A stretch of 35,391 bases of DNA from Candidatus Omnitrophota bacterium (lineage in GTDB: Bacteria; Ratteibacteria; UBA8468; B48-G9; DTJG01): the NCBI GenBank assembly GCA_023818375.1, contig JAMWCC010000061.1:1-35391 (forward strand), given 5' to 3'. Both the position numbers and the translations under genes were made by a program. Every line of letters starts with the position of its first letter. Within the stretch, counting starts at the first letter, position 1. Below, in pieces: positions 26,361 to 34,117 of this stretch. The notes beneath the pieces are model-generated. The model worked only from the letters and a program-made list of their open reading frames with translations, was not told the origin of the DNA and did not search any database.

Positions 26361-26398
26361 CTACTTGGATAAAGAATGAGTTAAAATATTTAAAATGA
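26288..26398 (+). pseudogene. Possible 3' gene remnant ending on the cas3' start codon
   Basis: The frame ending at TGA 26396-26398 is open for 36 codons back to a TGA at 26285 and has no start codon. It reads KKFPKQSFKIYFGAVLSFDD followed by YGNVATWIKNELKYLK. This looks protein-like, and its stop overlaps the cas3' ATG as ATGA. It may be the tail of a lost upstream gene. I cannot identify the family. It could also be chance within a regulatory region. Confidence 0.25.
26358..26387 (+). promoter_or_regulatory. cas operon promoter, probably leaderless
   Basis: TTGCTA (26358-26363), 18 nt, TAAAAT (26382-26387). The -10 ends 7 nt before ATG 26395, the same layout as plsY and the GH140-like gene. 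No Shine-Dalgarno precedes cas3'. Confidence 0.4.
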
Positions 26399-28092
26399 GC
26401 AAAAGTCCATTAGAATTTTATGAACAGGTTTTTAGAATAAAAAATCCTTATTCTCATCAGATTGCTGCCTGGAATAAATTTGAAAGTGCGCAATTTCCTT
26501 TGTTGATAAAAGCTCCCAGTGGTTCTGGGAAAACAGAGGCAGTTATTGCACCTTTTCTTAACCAGTTTATAGACAACAATTTTTATATTGCGCCAAGAAT
26601 GATATACGTTTTACCGATGAGGGTTCTTTCCAATTCCCTTGGCGATAGAATAAGAAGATATGCAAACGCTATTTCTCCAAACATTTTAGTTAAAACCCAT
26701 CACGGAGATCATCCAGTTGCACCTTTTTTCATCGCTGATATAGTTGTGACAACCCTTGACCAGTTTTTATATGGATTCACAAGAGTTTCTCAACAGGTTG
26801 GTCATCATATTGATGTCCCTTTGGGTTCTATTGCCTCATCAGTTGTTGTTTTTGATGAAGCACATATGTACAGGGATGAATTTACCTTTTCTGTAATGAG
26901 AGCTTTAATGGAAATCCTCTACTATAGTAAGATTCCATTTATTTTGATGACTGCCACGATGCCTGAAAGTCTTGAAAAGAGCCTCTTTGAAAATATTCCA
27001 TTGGATGATACAAAAAAAATCCTTGGGAATGTTAATTTAAATACTCATTTGGATATCGCTCTAACTGATGAACCACTTGTAAAAGGAAATGATGTGAATA
27101 TTTCAGATGAACTTTTGAAAAAAATAAGAAATAAGAAAACTCTGATTGTTTTGAATCAGGTAGGTAGAGCTCAAAGAGTTTATGAAGAAATTAAGAAAAG
27201 GCTTGATTTAAAAAACGATGAAATTGTCTTGCTCCATTCTCGTTTTACAAGATTAGATAGGGAATCACATGAGAAAACCGCATTAACAATATTACCAAAA
27301 AAAGAGGCGGGTAACACTGTTGTTCCCGAAACAGTTGGGATTGTTGTGTCGACACAGGTTCTTGAGGCTGGCATCGACTTTTCAGCAGAGCTTTTATTGA
27401 CGGAATTAGCACCAGCCGATTCTCTTGTACAAAGAGCTGGAAGATGTGCAAGGTATTCAGGTGAAAAAGGTGAAATGATAATTTTCCCGGTTGAAGGAGA
27501 AAAAGGACATTTACCTTATGAAAAAAGCTCTTTATCTAAAACGATGGATTATATCAAAAACAACAAAATCAACATAAAGGATTTCCATCAGGTGTGCAAA
27601 TTTGTGAACAGCACCCTAAATTATAAAGCCAATGATTTTGAAGCAGCAGACACCCTTGTTGACCTTTACGAATGTATCCTTTATGCAGACCAAAAACCAG
27701 AAAATATTCAGATCAGGAGTCACAAGGCAGCTAATGTAATTATTGTCGAACCCAAAATAGGAAAAAAGAAAAGAGAAAACAAAGAAGTACAAATAGAAAA
27801 TGGTATCAAAGAAATCTTTAAAACAGGAAAAATTGGTGATTATTCCTTTGATATTGACATTAATGTTTTATTGGGATGGTTTAAAAGTGAACTGGTGAGG
27901 TACGAATTGGTATGGGAAAGGGTAGAAAATAAAGAAAAAGCTATTTTTAGCATAAAAGATTTGCTTGGTAAAAACAAAAAACAGCCAGTAAAAAGTGTTT
28001 CAAAGATTAAGCCTTTTGGTACTTATATTGTTGAAAAAATACATTATGACCAAGACACAGGAGTTAAAAAAGATGGTGGTTTCTTTGTATAG
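26395..28092 (+). CDS. cas3': CRISPR-associated helicase Cas3' (no nuclease domain)
   Basis: This 565-aa superfamily-2 DExH helicase/translocase lacks an HD nuclease, which is encoded separately by the next gene. Motifs are Walker A (IKAPSGSGKTEAVIAP), the DEAH box (VVVFDEAHMYRDEF), motif III (FILMTATMPESLEKSL) and motif VI (SLVQRAGRCARYSGE). In type I systems the helicase unwinds target DNA once Cascade has bound it, feeding the HD nuclease. Split cas3' and cas3'' are characteristic of type I-A. The ATG has no Shine-Dalgarno and is probably at the 5' end of the mRNA. The 3' end overlaps cas3'' by 20 bp. Confidence 0.93.
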   Translation: MSKSPLEFYEQVFRIKNPYSHQIAAWNKFESAQFPLLIKAPSGSGKTEAVIAPFLNQFIDNNFYIAPRMIYVLPMRVLSNSLGDRIRRYANAISPNILVKTHHGDHPVAPFFIADIVVTTLDQFLYGFTRVSQQVGHHIDVPLGSIASSVVVFDEAHMYRDEFTFSVMRALMEILYYSKIPFILMTATMPESLEKSLFENIPLDDTKKILGNVNLNTHLDIALTDEPLVKGNDVNISDELLKKIRNKKTLIVLNQVGRAQRVYEEIKKRLDLKNDEIVLLHSRFTRLDRESHEKTALTILPKKEAGNTVVPETVGIVVSTQVLEAGIDFSAELLLTELAPADSLVQRAGRCARYSGEKGEMIIFPVEGEKGHLPYEKSSLSKTMDYIKNNKINIKDFHQVCKFVNSTLNYKANDFEAADTLVDLYECILYADQKPENIQIRSHKAANVIIVEPKIGKKKRENKEVQIENGIKEIFKTGKIGDYSFDIDINVLLGWFKSELVRYELVWERVENKEKAIFSIKDLLGKNKKQPVKSVSKIKPFGTYIVEKIHYDQDTGVKKDGGFFV

Positions 28093-28801
28093 TTCACCTG
28101 AAGAATTTTACTTAGATCATATAGAAAACTGCAAAAAAAATTTATGGCTGATTTTACCAATATTTACACCAGTTTTAAAAAGAATCCTGGATTTTAATGA
28201 TGAAAAAATTTTACAGACATCTTTAGAAAAGATGGTTGCCTTCCATGATCTTGGAAAACTTACAAAAAAATGGCAGGAAAATAAAGAAAAAAATTTGCGT
28301 CCATCTCATGCACCATTGGGTGCTGCGTATTTGTGGAAGATTTCACCTGATGTAATAAAAGAGCCTGTGTGTTTTGCAATTCTGATACATCACACTGATA
28401 AAGGGCTTCTTGGGGATAATATTGAAAGACCGGATGTTCAGGCGATAATTGAAGGAATTGTTACTTACGATGGGAAAATAAACTGGGATGATAACGTATG
28501 TTCATTGCCTAATGACTTATTTCCTCCTGAAGCAAAAGATTTAACTATTAATGATTTAAAAGATATGGCACAAAAGCTAAGAATCTGGGCAAGGAGTGGT
28601 TCCTTTTTGGACCAGCACAAAAAAAGAATTCAAACGATGCTTTGCCATCATATCTTGAAACTTTGCGACATCTCAGCAGCGAAAGAAAGAAAAGAATATG
28701 AGAAAAAAGAAGATGAAGATTATTTTGGTGGCTGGTTAATGGTTGAAGAGATAAATAATTATGTTGATCAAATGTGCAAAAGGTTGCCAAAATGTCAATA
28801 A
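28073..28801 (+). CDS. cas3'': CRISPR-associated HD nuclease Cas3''
   Basis: This 242-aa HD-superfamily nuclease has LEKMVAFHDLGKLTKKWQ (the HD doublet), SHAPLGAAYLW and CFAILIHHTDKG (downstream metal-ligand histidines), with a C-terminal helical part rich in charged residues. It cuts the DNA strand exposed by Cascade together with the Cas3' helicase. ATG 28073 is preferred over the ORF-track start at 27995 because it has AGGAG upstream and begins just before the end of cas3'. The earlier start would add a long overlapping tail. It overlaps cas8 by 10 bp, so cas3', cas3'' and cas8 are translationally coupled. Confidence 0.92.
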   Translation: MVVSLYSSPEEFYLDHIENCKKNLWLILPIFTPVLKRILDFNDEKILQTSLEKMVAFHDLGKLTKKWQENKEKNLRPSHAPLGAAYLWKISPDVIKEPVCFAILIHHTDKGLLGDNIERPDVQAIIEGIVTYDGKINWDDNVCSLPNDLFPPEAKDLTINDLKDMAQKLRIWARSGSFLDQHKKRIQTMLCHHILKLCDISAAKERKEYEKKEDEDYFGGWLMVEEINNYVDQMCKRLPKCQ

Positions 28802-30264
28802 ACCTCTTTACTCCAGGAACAGGGTTTCCTGACCTTGAAGTAAAAATTGCGTATGGACTTGCAAGAGTGGGGATTGAAGCAGGCCTCAAATTTAGTATCA
28901 TCCCTGAAAAAGGGTTTTATACAATTGAATTTGAGAAGATTTCCTACGATAGACTCAAGCAATCTTTCTTGAATATACTTGTAAGACTTTTATCATCAGA
29001 CAGGTTTTTTGATTTAGGAGTAAAAGCGAAGGACAAGGGGAAATACTCAGTGAAAAATGAGATTTTTGAAAATTTAAAAGATACTGTTGATTTTTCGCGG
29101 ATGTTTAATTTAAAAACAACTTCTAATTTGAATATAAAAAGAGATATGTTTTGTGGTCATTCAAATGTCCCTTGTTTTGGAGGCAGTAGCGGTTTAATCT
29201 TAATCTCTTCGTTCCATGCGGGAAAACCTTATGAAAGAGATAAAAGAGCCGCAACATTTAACCAATCCTTATGTGCTGTTTGTGGTTATCTTGCTGTTTT
29301 GGGCCTTTATTCGTTTGGCTTCAATATTCAAATGGGACAGGGTAAAAACAGAAAATTTGCTGTAATATTGCCTATACCTAAAAATGAGCTAAAATCTGAT
29401 AATTTGGCGATGCTATTGTCGTTGCAAAAAACTCTACATAATTTCTGGCTTTCTGATATACAACCCTTGAGAACATTTACAGTTGGTTTATTGGCAAAAG
29501 TCCCTGCTTTAAGCGATGTTGTCAATGAACTACACCTGACTTTCCATCTGTCGTTGGCATGTAAAGATAATAGAGGTGATACAGCGGTTGAGCAAACAGA
29601 AACTATTGACGCATTTCCTTTTTCAAAATTTATTTCAAGTTCATCATATAATCCTGCGACTGTAATTAAGTTATTGGGCTCTTTTAAGGTGCTACCTAAG
29701 ATAGCATCATTAGTTGAGTTAACAAAGATCCTTGAAAAAAGTGAGATAATGAGCTTAACAAAATTCGCCCGTCTTTACACACAAGAGACCTCACCAAAAA
29801 AAGGTGAATGGGTAAATCTTCTATATCCAGAAACGGCAAAATATCTTTTAAGGGAGGTGGCAATGATTCGTTCAGAAATAATTGAAAATCCCGCCATAGG
29901 AAGTCTTGCGAGAACTTTAAGATATTTCATCAGAGAAAGGAAGTATGGCTATGCTGACGATATTAGGAATGCAAGGAAGGAATCAAGGGATTTTGAAGAG
30001 ACAGTTGCAAAGATGCTAAGAGAAGGAGAATTAAGAAGAGTTCAACAGGAACAAGAAAGGCAAAGGGGTAAAAAAATTGATAATTGGATCCATATGCCAA
30101 AAGAGGCTGAAATTAAGGAGATCTTTAGAATTGCCAGTGAAGATTTTGAATCCACAAAATTAGCACTGGTGATGCTTGCCTTTTCCTTCCCGGCAAAAGA
30201 TGAACTATCTAAGGAGTCAGATCAGGAGGGACAAAATGAAAGAAAAGATAATAGCGAAGATTAA
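28792..30264 (+). CDS. cas8a: Cas8a-like Cascade large subunit
   Basis: This 490-aa protein begins MSINLFTPGTGFPDLEVKIA, which resembles Cas8a/Csa4 proteins of type I-A. It has two cysteine pairs, DMFCGHSNVPCFGG and SLCAVCGYLAVLG, likely a zinc site. The large subunit recognises the PAM and anchors Cascade at target DNA. Start 28792 (ATG) is chosen over GTG 28774. The last 133 codons are helical and charged and are preceded by an internal AGGGAGG plus ATG (29863), so this gene probably encodes two products. The 3' end overlaps mntA by 29 bp. Subtype I-A is inferred from this protein, the split Cas3 and the DevR-type Cas7. Confidence 0.78.
   Translation: MSINLFTPGTGFPDLEVKIAYGLARVGIEAGLKFSIIPEKGFYTIEFEKISYDRLKQSFLNILVRLLSSDRFFDLGVKAKDKGKYSVKNEIFENLKDTVDFSRMFNLKTTSNLNIKRDMFCGHSNVPCFGGSSGLILISSFHAGKPYERDKRAATFNQSLCAVCGYLAVLGLYSFGFNIQMGQGKNRKFAVILPIPKNELKSDNLAMLLSLQKTLHNFWLSDIQPLRTFTVGLLAKVPALSDVVNELHLTFHLSLACKDNRGDTAVEQTETIDAFPFSKFISSSSYNPATVIKLLGSFKVLPKIASLVELTKILEKSEIMSLTKFARLYTQETSPKKGEWVNLLYPETAKYLLREVAMIRSEIIENPAIGSLARTLRYFIRERKYGYADDIRNARKESRDFEETVAKMLREGELRRVQQEQERQRGKKIDNWIHMPKEAEIKEIFRIASEDFESTKLALVMLAFSFPAKDELSKESDQEGQNERKDNSED
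29863..30264 (+). CDS. cas11: Internal in-frame ORF of cas8: predicted small subunit (Cas11/Csa5-like)
   Basis: AGGGAGGTGG lies directly before ATG 29863, one of the strongest ribosome binding sites in the window, yet it is inside cas8 and in the same frame. The product would be 133 aa: SLARTLRYFIRERKYGYADD, RKESRDFEETVAKMLREGEL, EAEIKEIFRIASEDFEST and a charged tail. Type I effector complexes need several copies of a helical small subunit, and no separate csa5 gene is present here. Internal translation of Cas11 from cas8 is established for types I-B, I-C and I-D. The segment LRYFIRERKYGYADD also resembles what I recall of archaeal Csa5. Expression is inferred. Confidence 0.6.
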   Translation: MIRSEIIENPAIGSLARTLRYFIRERKYGYADDIRNARKESRDFEETVAKMLREGELRRVQQEQERQRGKKIDNWIHMPKEAEIKEIFRIASEDFESTKLALVMLAFSFPAKDELSKESDQEGQNERKDNSED

Positions 30265-30526
30265 AGAGCATCTCCCAGAAATAAAGGAAAGGTTTAAGGT
30301 CAGGGAAATTGGTATTTTTGGGTCTCAGATAAAAGGTAAGTCAAAAAGGAAAAGTGACATTGATATACTGGTTGAATTTCATGAAGGCGGCGAAACATTT
30401 GATAATTATATGGAACTTAAATTTTTTCTGGAAGGGATTTTCCATAGAAAGGTTGACCTGGTTCTAAAAAATGCATTAAAAGAAGAAATAAAAGAAGAGA
30501 TCCTCGCAGAGGTTAAGTATGCCTAA
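30236..30526 (+). CDS. mntA: MntA-type nucleotidyltransferase antitoxin
   Basis: This 96-aa minimal nucleotidyltransferase has the full GSx10DxD signature: IGIFGSQIKGKSKRKSDIDI (Ser30, Asp41, Asp43), followed by LVEFHEGGETFDNYMELKFF and VDLVLKNALKEEI. MntA proteins neutralise partner HepT toxins by adding AMP units to a tyrosine near the HEPN active site. ATG 30236 with AGGAGGG upstream is chosen over the ORF-track start at 30176. It begins inside cas8 and overlaps hepT by 8 bp. Its position inside a cas operon, between two Cascade subunits, is unusual. Confidence 0.9.
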   Translation: MKEKIIAKIKEHLPEIKERFKVREIGIFGSQIKGKSKRKSDIDILVEFHEGGETFDNYMELKFFLEGIFHRKVDLVLKNALKEEIKEEILAEVKYA

Positions 30527-30866
30527 AAGAAAGTTTATACTTCTTTTGAACGATATCTTGAAAAGTTCAGAAAAGATTCTAATCCTCTCTAAAAATAAGT
30601 CCCGCAATGATTTCATCCAGAATTGGATTTTAGTCGATGCTACTATTAGAAATCTTGAAATAATAGGAGAAGCAGTCAAAATTTTGCCATATGAGTTAAA
30701 GAAAAGGTATCCCCATATTGAATGGAAAAAAATCGCTGGATTAAGAGACATATTGATTCACGAATACTTCGGAATTAATTACACCATCTTATGGGATATT
30801 GTGAAAAATAAAATTCCCGATTTGAAAGAACAGATTCAGAAAATAATAGAAGAACTACCCAAATAA
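30519..30866 (+). CDS. hepT: HepT-type HEPN ribonuclease toxin (DUF86)
   Basis: This 115-aa helical HEPN protein has the RX4HXY active site in GLRDILIHEYFGI (Arg76, His81, Tyr83). It also carries the DUF86 features WILVDATIRNLEIIGEAVKI and YPHIEWKKIAG. HepT toxins cleave RNA, and Tyr83 would be the residue AMPylated by MntA. The partner mntA overlaps it by 8 bp. All active-site residues are intact, so the pair looks functional rather than decayed. cas7 follows after 15 nt in the same operon, so the toxin is co-transcribed with Cascade genes. Confidence 0.9.
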   Translation: MPKRKFILLLNDILKSSEKILILSKNKSRNDFIQNWILVDATIRNLEIIGEAVKILPYELKKRYPHIEWKKIAGLRDILIHEYFGINYTILWDIVKNKIPDLKEQIQKIIEELPK

Positions 30867-30881
30867 AAATGGAGGTGCAAA

Positions 30882-31868
30882 ATGCTTAAATTTGTGTCAT
30901 TTGCTATTAAGATTCAGTTGAATGTTCATGACCTTAATAATGAAGCAGTTGCAGGAAATGTCTCTGATATTAGAATTATGGAATTTGTTGATGAGGAAGG
31001 TAAAAAGCAAGAATCTGCGGCAGTATCAGGAAGAATGCTTAAGCACTGGCATTATGAGGGAATGAGAAGAATTGGGCATGAACGAGGACTACCTTTTTGT
31101 GATTCTTGTAAGATCGGAGAACCTGTAAGGCCAGCCAAATTGGAAAACAATATCCTTTCACATAAAAAGGCTATTGAAGAAGGACAGGTGTCTGTCGTTC
31201 AAAAATGCGCTATATGTGACATACACGGGTATCTTGCTGCAATTGCAGGGGGTGGACGAAGAAGTGGAAGAGCAACAGAGGAAAGTGATGAGGAACAAGA
31301 AGGGGTCTCTGAAAGAAGGAGTTCCCGGGTGATGTTTTCCTGGTTAATGCCAAATTTAGAAAATGACTCGCCATCAAAGCAGGTCATTCATTCGAGAGTT
31401 AAAAGCGGCGTAGACTTTGACGATAAAAAACTGGTTTCACAAATGCCTTTCAACAAATCCTATGCCTCTGGTTTCTATGCCTTTGTTTCTGTTCTTGATG
31501 TAGACAGAATCGGTCTTGTTGAATTAAATATTGGTAGCGAAAACCTTTACGCAGTGGAAGATAGTGCTCGCAAAGAAAGAATAAATGTTGCCATTGAAGC
31601 ATATCGTTTAATGATATCAGGTCAGATAGGAGCAAGTTTATCTCATGCAATACCTCACGCAGACCCAAAAGAAATTCTTGTGGCTTATTCAGAAACAGGT
31701 CCACTGCCTTTCCCTGTTTCACCAATGTACTCTGACTATGTTGCAAAAACAGTAGGACTTATGCCGCAGAATGCAACATTGTTATATTGGGGAAAGGAAA
31801 CACCTAATGGTGTCCTCAAGAAAGCAACTATCAATGAGATATTTGATGAACTCTTAAGCAAGGTTTAA
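30882..31868 (+). CDS. cas7: Cas7 (DevR/Csa2 family) Cascade backbone subunit
   Basis: This 328-aa protein is a DevR/Csa2-type Cas7, the RRM-fold subunit that polymerises along the crRNA. Diagnostic segments are IRIMEFVDEEGKKQESAAVS, VSGRMLKHWHYEGM, HSRVKSGVDFDDKK and the C-terminal LPFPVSPMYSDYVAKTVGLM. The pairs PFCDSCK and KCAICDIHGYLA suggest a zinc-bound loop, and a charged low-complexity stretch (ATEESDEEQEG) follows. GGAGGTG precedes the ATG, a strong site fitting the high copy number of Cas7. It sits 15 nt after hepT and 3 nt before cas5. Confidence 0.9.
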   Translation: MLKFVSFAIKIQLNVHDLNNEAVAGNVSDIRIMEFVDEEGKKQESAAVSGRMLKHWHYEGMRRIGHERGLPFCDSCKIGEPVRPAKLENNILSHKKAIEEGQVSVVQKCAICDIHGYLAAIAGGGRRSGRATEESDEEQEGVSERRSSRVMFSWLMPNLENDSPSKQVIHSRVKSGVDFDDKKLVSQMPFNKSYASGFYAFVSVLDVDRIGLVELNIGSENLYAVEDSARKERINVAIEAYRLMISGQIGASLSHAIPHADPKEILVAYSETGPLPFPVSPMYSDYVAKTVGLMPQNATLLYWGKETPNGVLKKATINEIFDELLSKV

Positions 31869-31871
31869 ATT

Positions 31872-32636
31872 ATGAAAGCTTTAGTATTTGATATTAGGTT
31901 AAGCTCCCTATATTCAATTAGAATACCTTTTACCTGGCAATCTGCTTTAACATATCCTTTGCTTCCACCATCTAGCGTAATTGGAATGCTTGCAAATGCT
32001 ATGCAGAGATTGAAGAATGATAAGCATCCTCTTGAATACCTTGATATGATGGAAGACGAAATACTCTGGGCAGGTTCAAAGCTTTTGACTTGCTGCATAA
32101 TTAAAAGCTACACAACATCAGCCATAGTTAAGTGGGAAGATGTACAGCCCTGGAAATTTACCAATGCCCTTGGAAGACAATATGCGTTTTCAAAGGAAAT
32201 TCAGACCATTGCCATCTTCAAGAACGATAGCCTGTTAGATGAAATTCGCGATGCTGTTAAACGAACACCATTAACCTGTGGAGACAGTGAATCAAGTATC
32301 TCAGTTAATAATGATCCCCAAATTTTTGATGTTGAAACCAGACAGATGAGAGAAGGAGAAGAAATAGAAACGCAATTTCCTTTTCCATTTGATACAGGTT
32401 TTTATGATATTGCAAAAGGCAGTGGCAAAATTTTTCTTGTCCACGAAAGATGCAAAAAAAGTGGAAGAAATTTCCCCTTAGAGATGTACATGTTTCCTTT
32501 AAGAGAAACCGAAGGTGTACTTTCTGGAGAAAAAATTTTGTTGAAATTAAAAAAACAAATACCTGTGTATTTTACTCCGCACAATGAAGAAAAGGATGTC
32601 TTTATTCCACAAAAATATCTTCTAAAAAATGCTTAA
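31872..32636 (+). CDS. cas5: Cas5 Cascade subunit
   Basis: This 254-aa RAMP-fold protein begins MKALVFDIRLSSLYSIRIPF, followed by YPLLPPSSVIGMLANAMQRL, the conserved N-terminal Cas5 region with the glycine-containing helix turn. Cas5 binds the 5' handle of the crRNA and caps the Cas7 filament next to Cas8. It directly follows cas7, the near-universal order in type I operons. It overlaps cas4 by 8 bp. Cysteines in LLTCCIIKSY and LTCGDSES are unremarkable. The I-A assignment comes from context rather than this protein alone. Confidence 0.87.
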   Translation: MKALVFDIRLSSLYSIRIPFTWQSALTYPLLPPSSVIGMLANAMQRLKNDKHPLEYLDMMEDEILWAGSKLLTCCIIKSYTTSAIVKWEDVQPWKFTNALGRQYAFSKEIQTIAIFKNDSLLDEIRDAVKRTPLTCGDSESSISVNNDPQIFDVETRQMREGEEIETQFPFPFDTGFYDIAKGSGKIFLVHERCKKSGRNFPLEMYMFPLRETEGVLSGEKILLKLKKQIPVYFTPHNEEKDVFIPQKYLLKNA

Positions 32637-33123
32637 AGTTACTGGAACCCTTGTCTGGTATTATTTCATTTGCAAAAGGCAAGTGTGGCTTATGGCTCAT
32701 GAAATAAATCCATTTCAAGATGACCCATTTCTTGAAATAGGTAGATTTTTGCACGCTGAAAGTTATGCAAGAGAAAAGAAAGAAGTAGAAATTGATGGAA
32801 TGAAGTTTGACATCATAAAGAATAAAGACGGAAAGCTTATAGTTGCCGAAATAAAAAAATCCTCAAGATTTTTAGAATCTGCTACAATGCAGCTCTGTTT
32901 TTACCTTTACAGATTACAAAAGATGGGTATTAATGCAGTGGGTGAAATTTTGGTACCCCAGGAAAAGAAAAAATACAGCGTAATCCTCAATCAAGAAATT
33001 ATTCTTAAGATTGAAGATGCGATTCGAGAAATTAAAGAAATAATGCATTACCCGAAACCACCTGAAAAAAGAAAAATTCATTTTTGTACTCATTGTGCTT
33101 ACGCGGAGTTTTGTTTCGCATGA
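32629..33123 (+). CDS. cas4: Cas4 exonuclease
   Basis: This 164-aa RecB-like nuclease has the Cas4 iron-sulfur cysteines, one near the N-terminus (FICKRQVWL, Cys15) and three at the C-terminus (HFCTHCAYAEFC; Cys153, 156, 162). Nuclease residues are in GRFLHAESYAREKKE (His), the FDIIKNKDGK region (Asp) and IVAEIKKSSRFLESA (the E-x-K core). Cas4 trims prespacers and selects those with a PAM before integration by Cas1-Cas2. It overlaps cas5 by 8 bp and cas6 by 4 bp (ATGA). Here it is separated from cas1 by cas6 and cas2. Confidence 0.93.
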   Translation: MLKVTGTLVWYYFICKRQVWLMAHEINPFQDDPFLEIGRFLHAESYAREKKEVEIDGMKFDIIKNKDGKLIVAEIKKSSRFLESATMQLCFYLYRLQKMGINAVGEILVPQEKKKYSVILNQEIILKIEDAIREIKEIMHYPKPPEKRKIHFCTHCAYAEFCFA

Positions 33124-33857
33124 GAATAAAGATTATACTTGAGAGCATCGTGGACAAAAATATTGTGCTGCCAATTCATTACAATCATTTAATGCAGGCT
33201 TTTATTTATCATAACATTAGTAATGAACTCGCAATATTCCTTCATAACCATGGTTTTGAATATGAAAAGCGAAGGTTTAAACTGTTTGTTTTTTCCAGAA
33301 TATTCGCCAAAAAAGCCCAATTTTACGATGGGAAAGCTTTTTTTGACAGGCAGATTTATTTTTATCTCTCCTCTCCCCTTGATAATTTCATTTCTCAGTT
33401 TGCTGAACATATTTTGAAAAGAAATCATGTCTCAATATTCGGAAACATGGTAGCAATTAAAGAAATCTATGTTTTGCCTGAACCTGAGTTTAAAGAAGAA
33501 CACGTTATAAAAATGCTATCACCGGTAACAGTTTACAGTACTCTGCTAAAAGGCACAAAAAAGAAAACATACTATTATTCACCTGTTGAAAAGGAGTTTT
33601 CGATGCTCATTAAAGAAAATCTTGGGAAGAAATACTTCTCGTTTTACGAGGAGTCCTTGAATTTCATCTTTGAAATGAAGCCTGAAAAAGTCAACAAAAA
33701 CTTGGAAAAAATCGTTATTTATAAAAACACGGTCATCAAAGGTTGGCTTGGAACTTATACCATATGCTCTTGTCCTGAAATAATAAAATTTGCATACCAC
33801 ACTGGTCTTGGCGCAAAAAATTCTCAAGGTTTTGGAATGTTTGACATATGTTCGTGA
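33120..33857 (+). CDS. cas6: Cas6 crRNA-processing endoribonuclease
   Basis: This 245-aa RAMP protein begins MRIKIILESI and ends with the glycine-rich loop GLGAKNSQGFGMFDI, the Cas6 hallmark. The segment LPIHYNHLMQAFIYHNI contains the probable catalytic histidine. Cas6 cuts the precursor within each repeat, leaving an 8-nt 5' handle. The start at 33120 is chosen over 33084 because it forms an ATGA overlap with the cas4 stop. The nearby repeat has only a minimal possible stem, consistent with Cas6 enzymes that bind unstructured repeats. It overlaps cas2 by 10 bp. Confidence 0.9.
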   Translation: MRIKIILESIVDKNIVLPIHYNHLMQAFIYHNISNELAIFLHNHGFEYEKRRFKLFVFSRIFAKKAQFYDGKAFFDRQIYFYLSSPLDNFISQFAEHILKRNHVSIFGNMVAIKEIYVLPEPEFKEEHVIKMLSPVTVYSTLLKGTKKKTYYYSPVEKEFSMLIKENLGKKYFSFYEESLNFIFEMKPEKVNKNLEKIVIYKNTVIKGWLGTYTICSCPEIIKFAYHTGLGAKNSQGFGMFDICS

Positions 33858-34111
33858 TAATGGTTTATGATATAAAAGAAAAGAGGGTGGCAAAAATTTT
33901 GAAAATCTCAAGAAAGTATCTTACCTGGATTCAAAATTCAGTTTTCGAAGGTGATATTACGGAAGCCCATTTTGTTAAATTGAAACATGAATTGAAAAAA
34001 GCAATAAAAAAAGAAGAGGATTCTGTTGTTTTTTACACTTTTAGAACAAAAGATTACACAAGCAGAGAAATCCTTGGTATAGAAAAAGGGAAATCTGAAA
34101 CGATAATCTGA
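33848..34111 (+). CDS. cas2: Cas2 adaptation protein
   Basis: This 87-aa ferredoxin-fold protein begins MFVIMVYDIKEKRVAKILKI, with the conserved Asp at the end of strand 1. It continues LTWIQNSVFEGDITEAHFVK, the Cas2 signature. It bridges two Cas1 dimers during spacer integration. It overlaps the cas6 end by 10 bp and lies 6 nt before cas1. The order cas2 then cas1 is the reverse of the usual arrangement. Confidence 0.95.
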   Translation: MFVIMVYDIKEKRVAKILKISRKYLTWIQNSVFEGDITEAHFVKLKHELKKAIKKEEDSVVFYTFRTKDYTSREILGIEKGKSETII

Positions 34112-34117
34112 AATGTT

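Noticed and set aside
30519-30866. hepT as a Cascade small subunit
   Set aside because: It is helical and of the right size, but the intact RX4HXY motif and the adjacent mntA identify it as a HEPN toxin.
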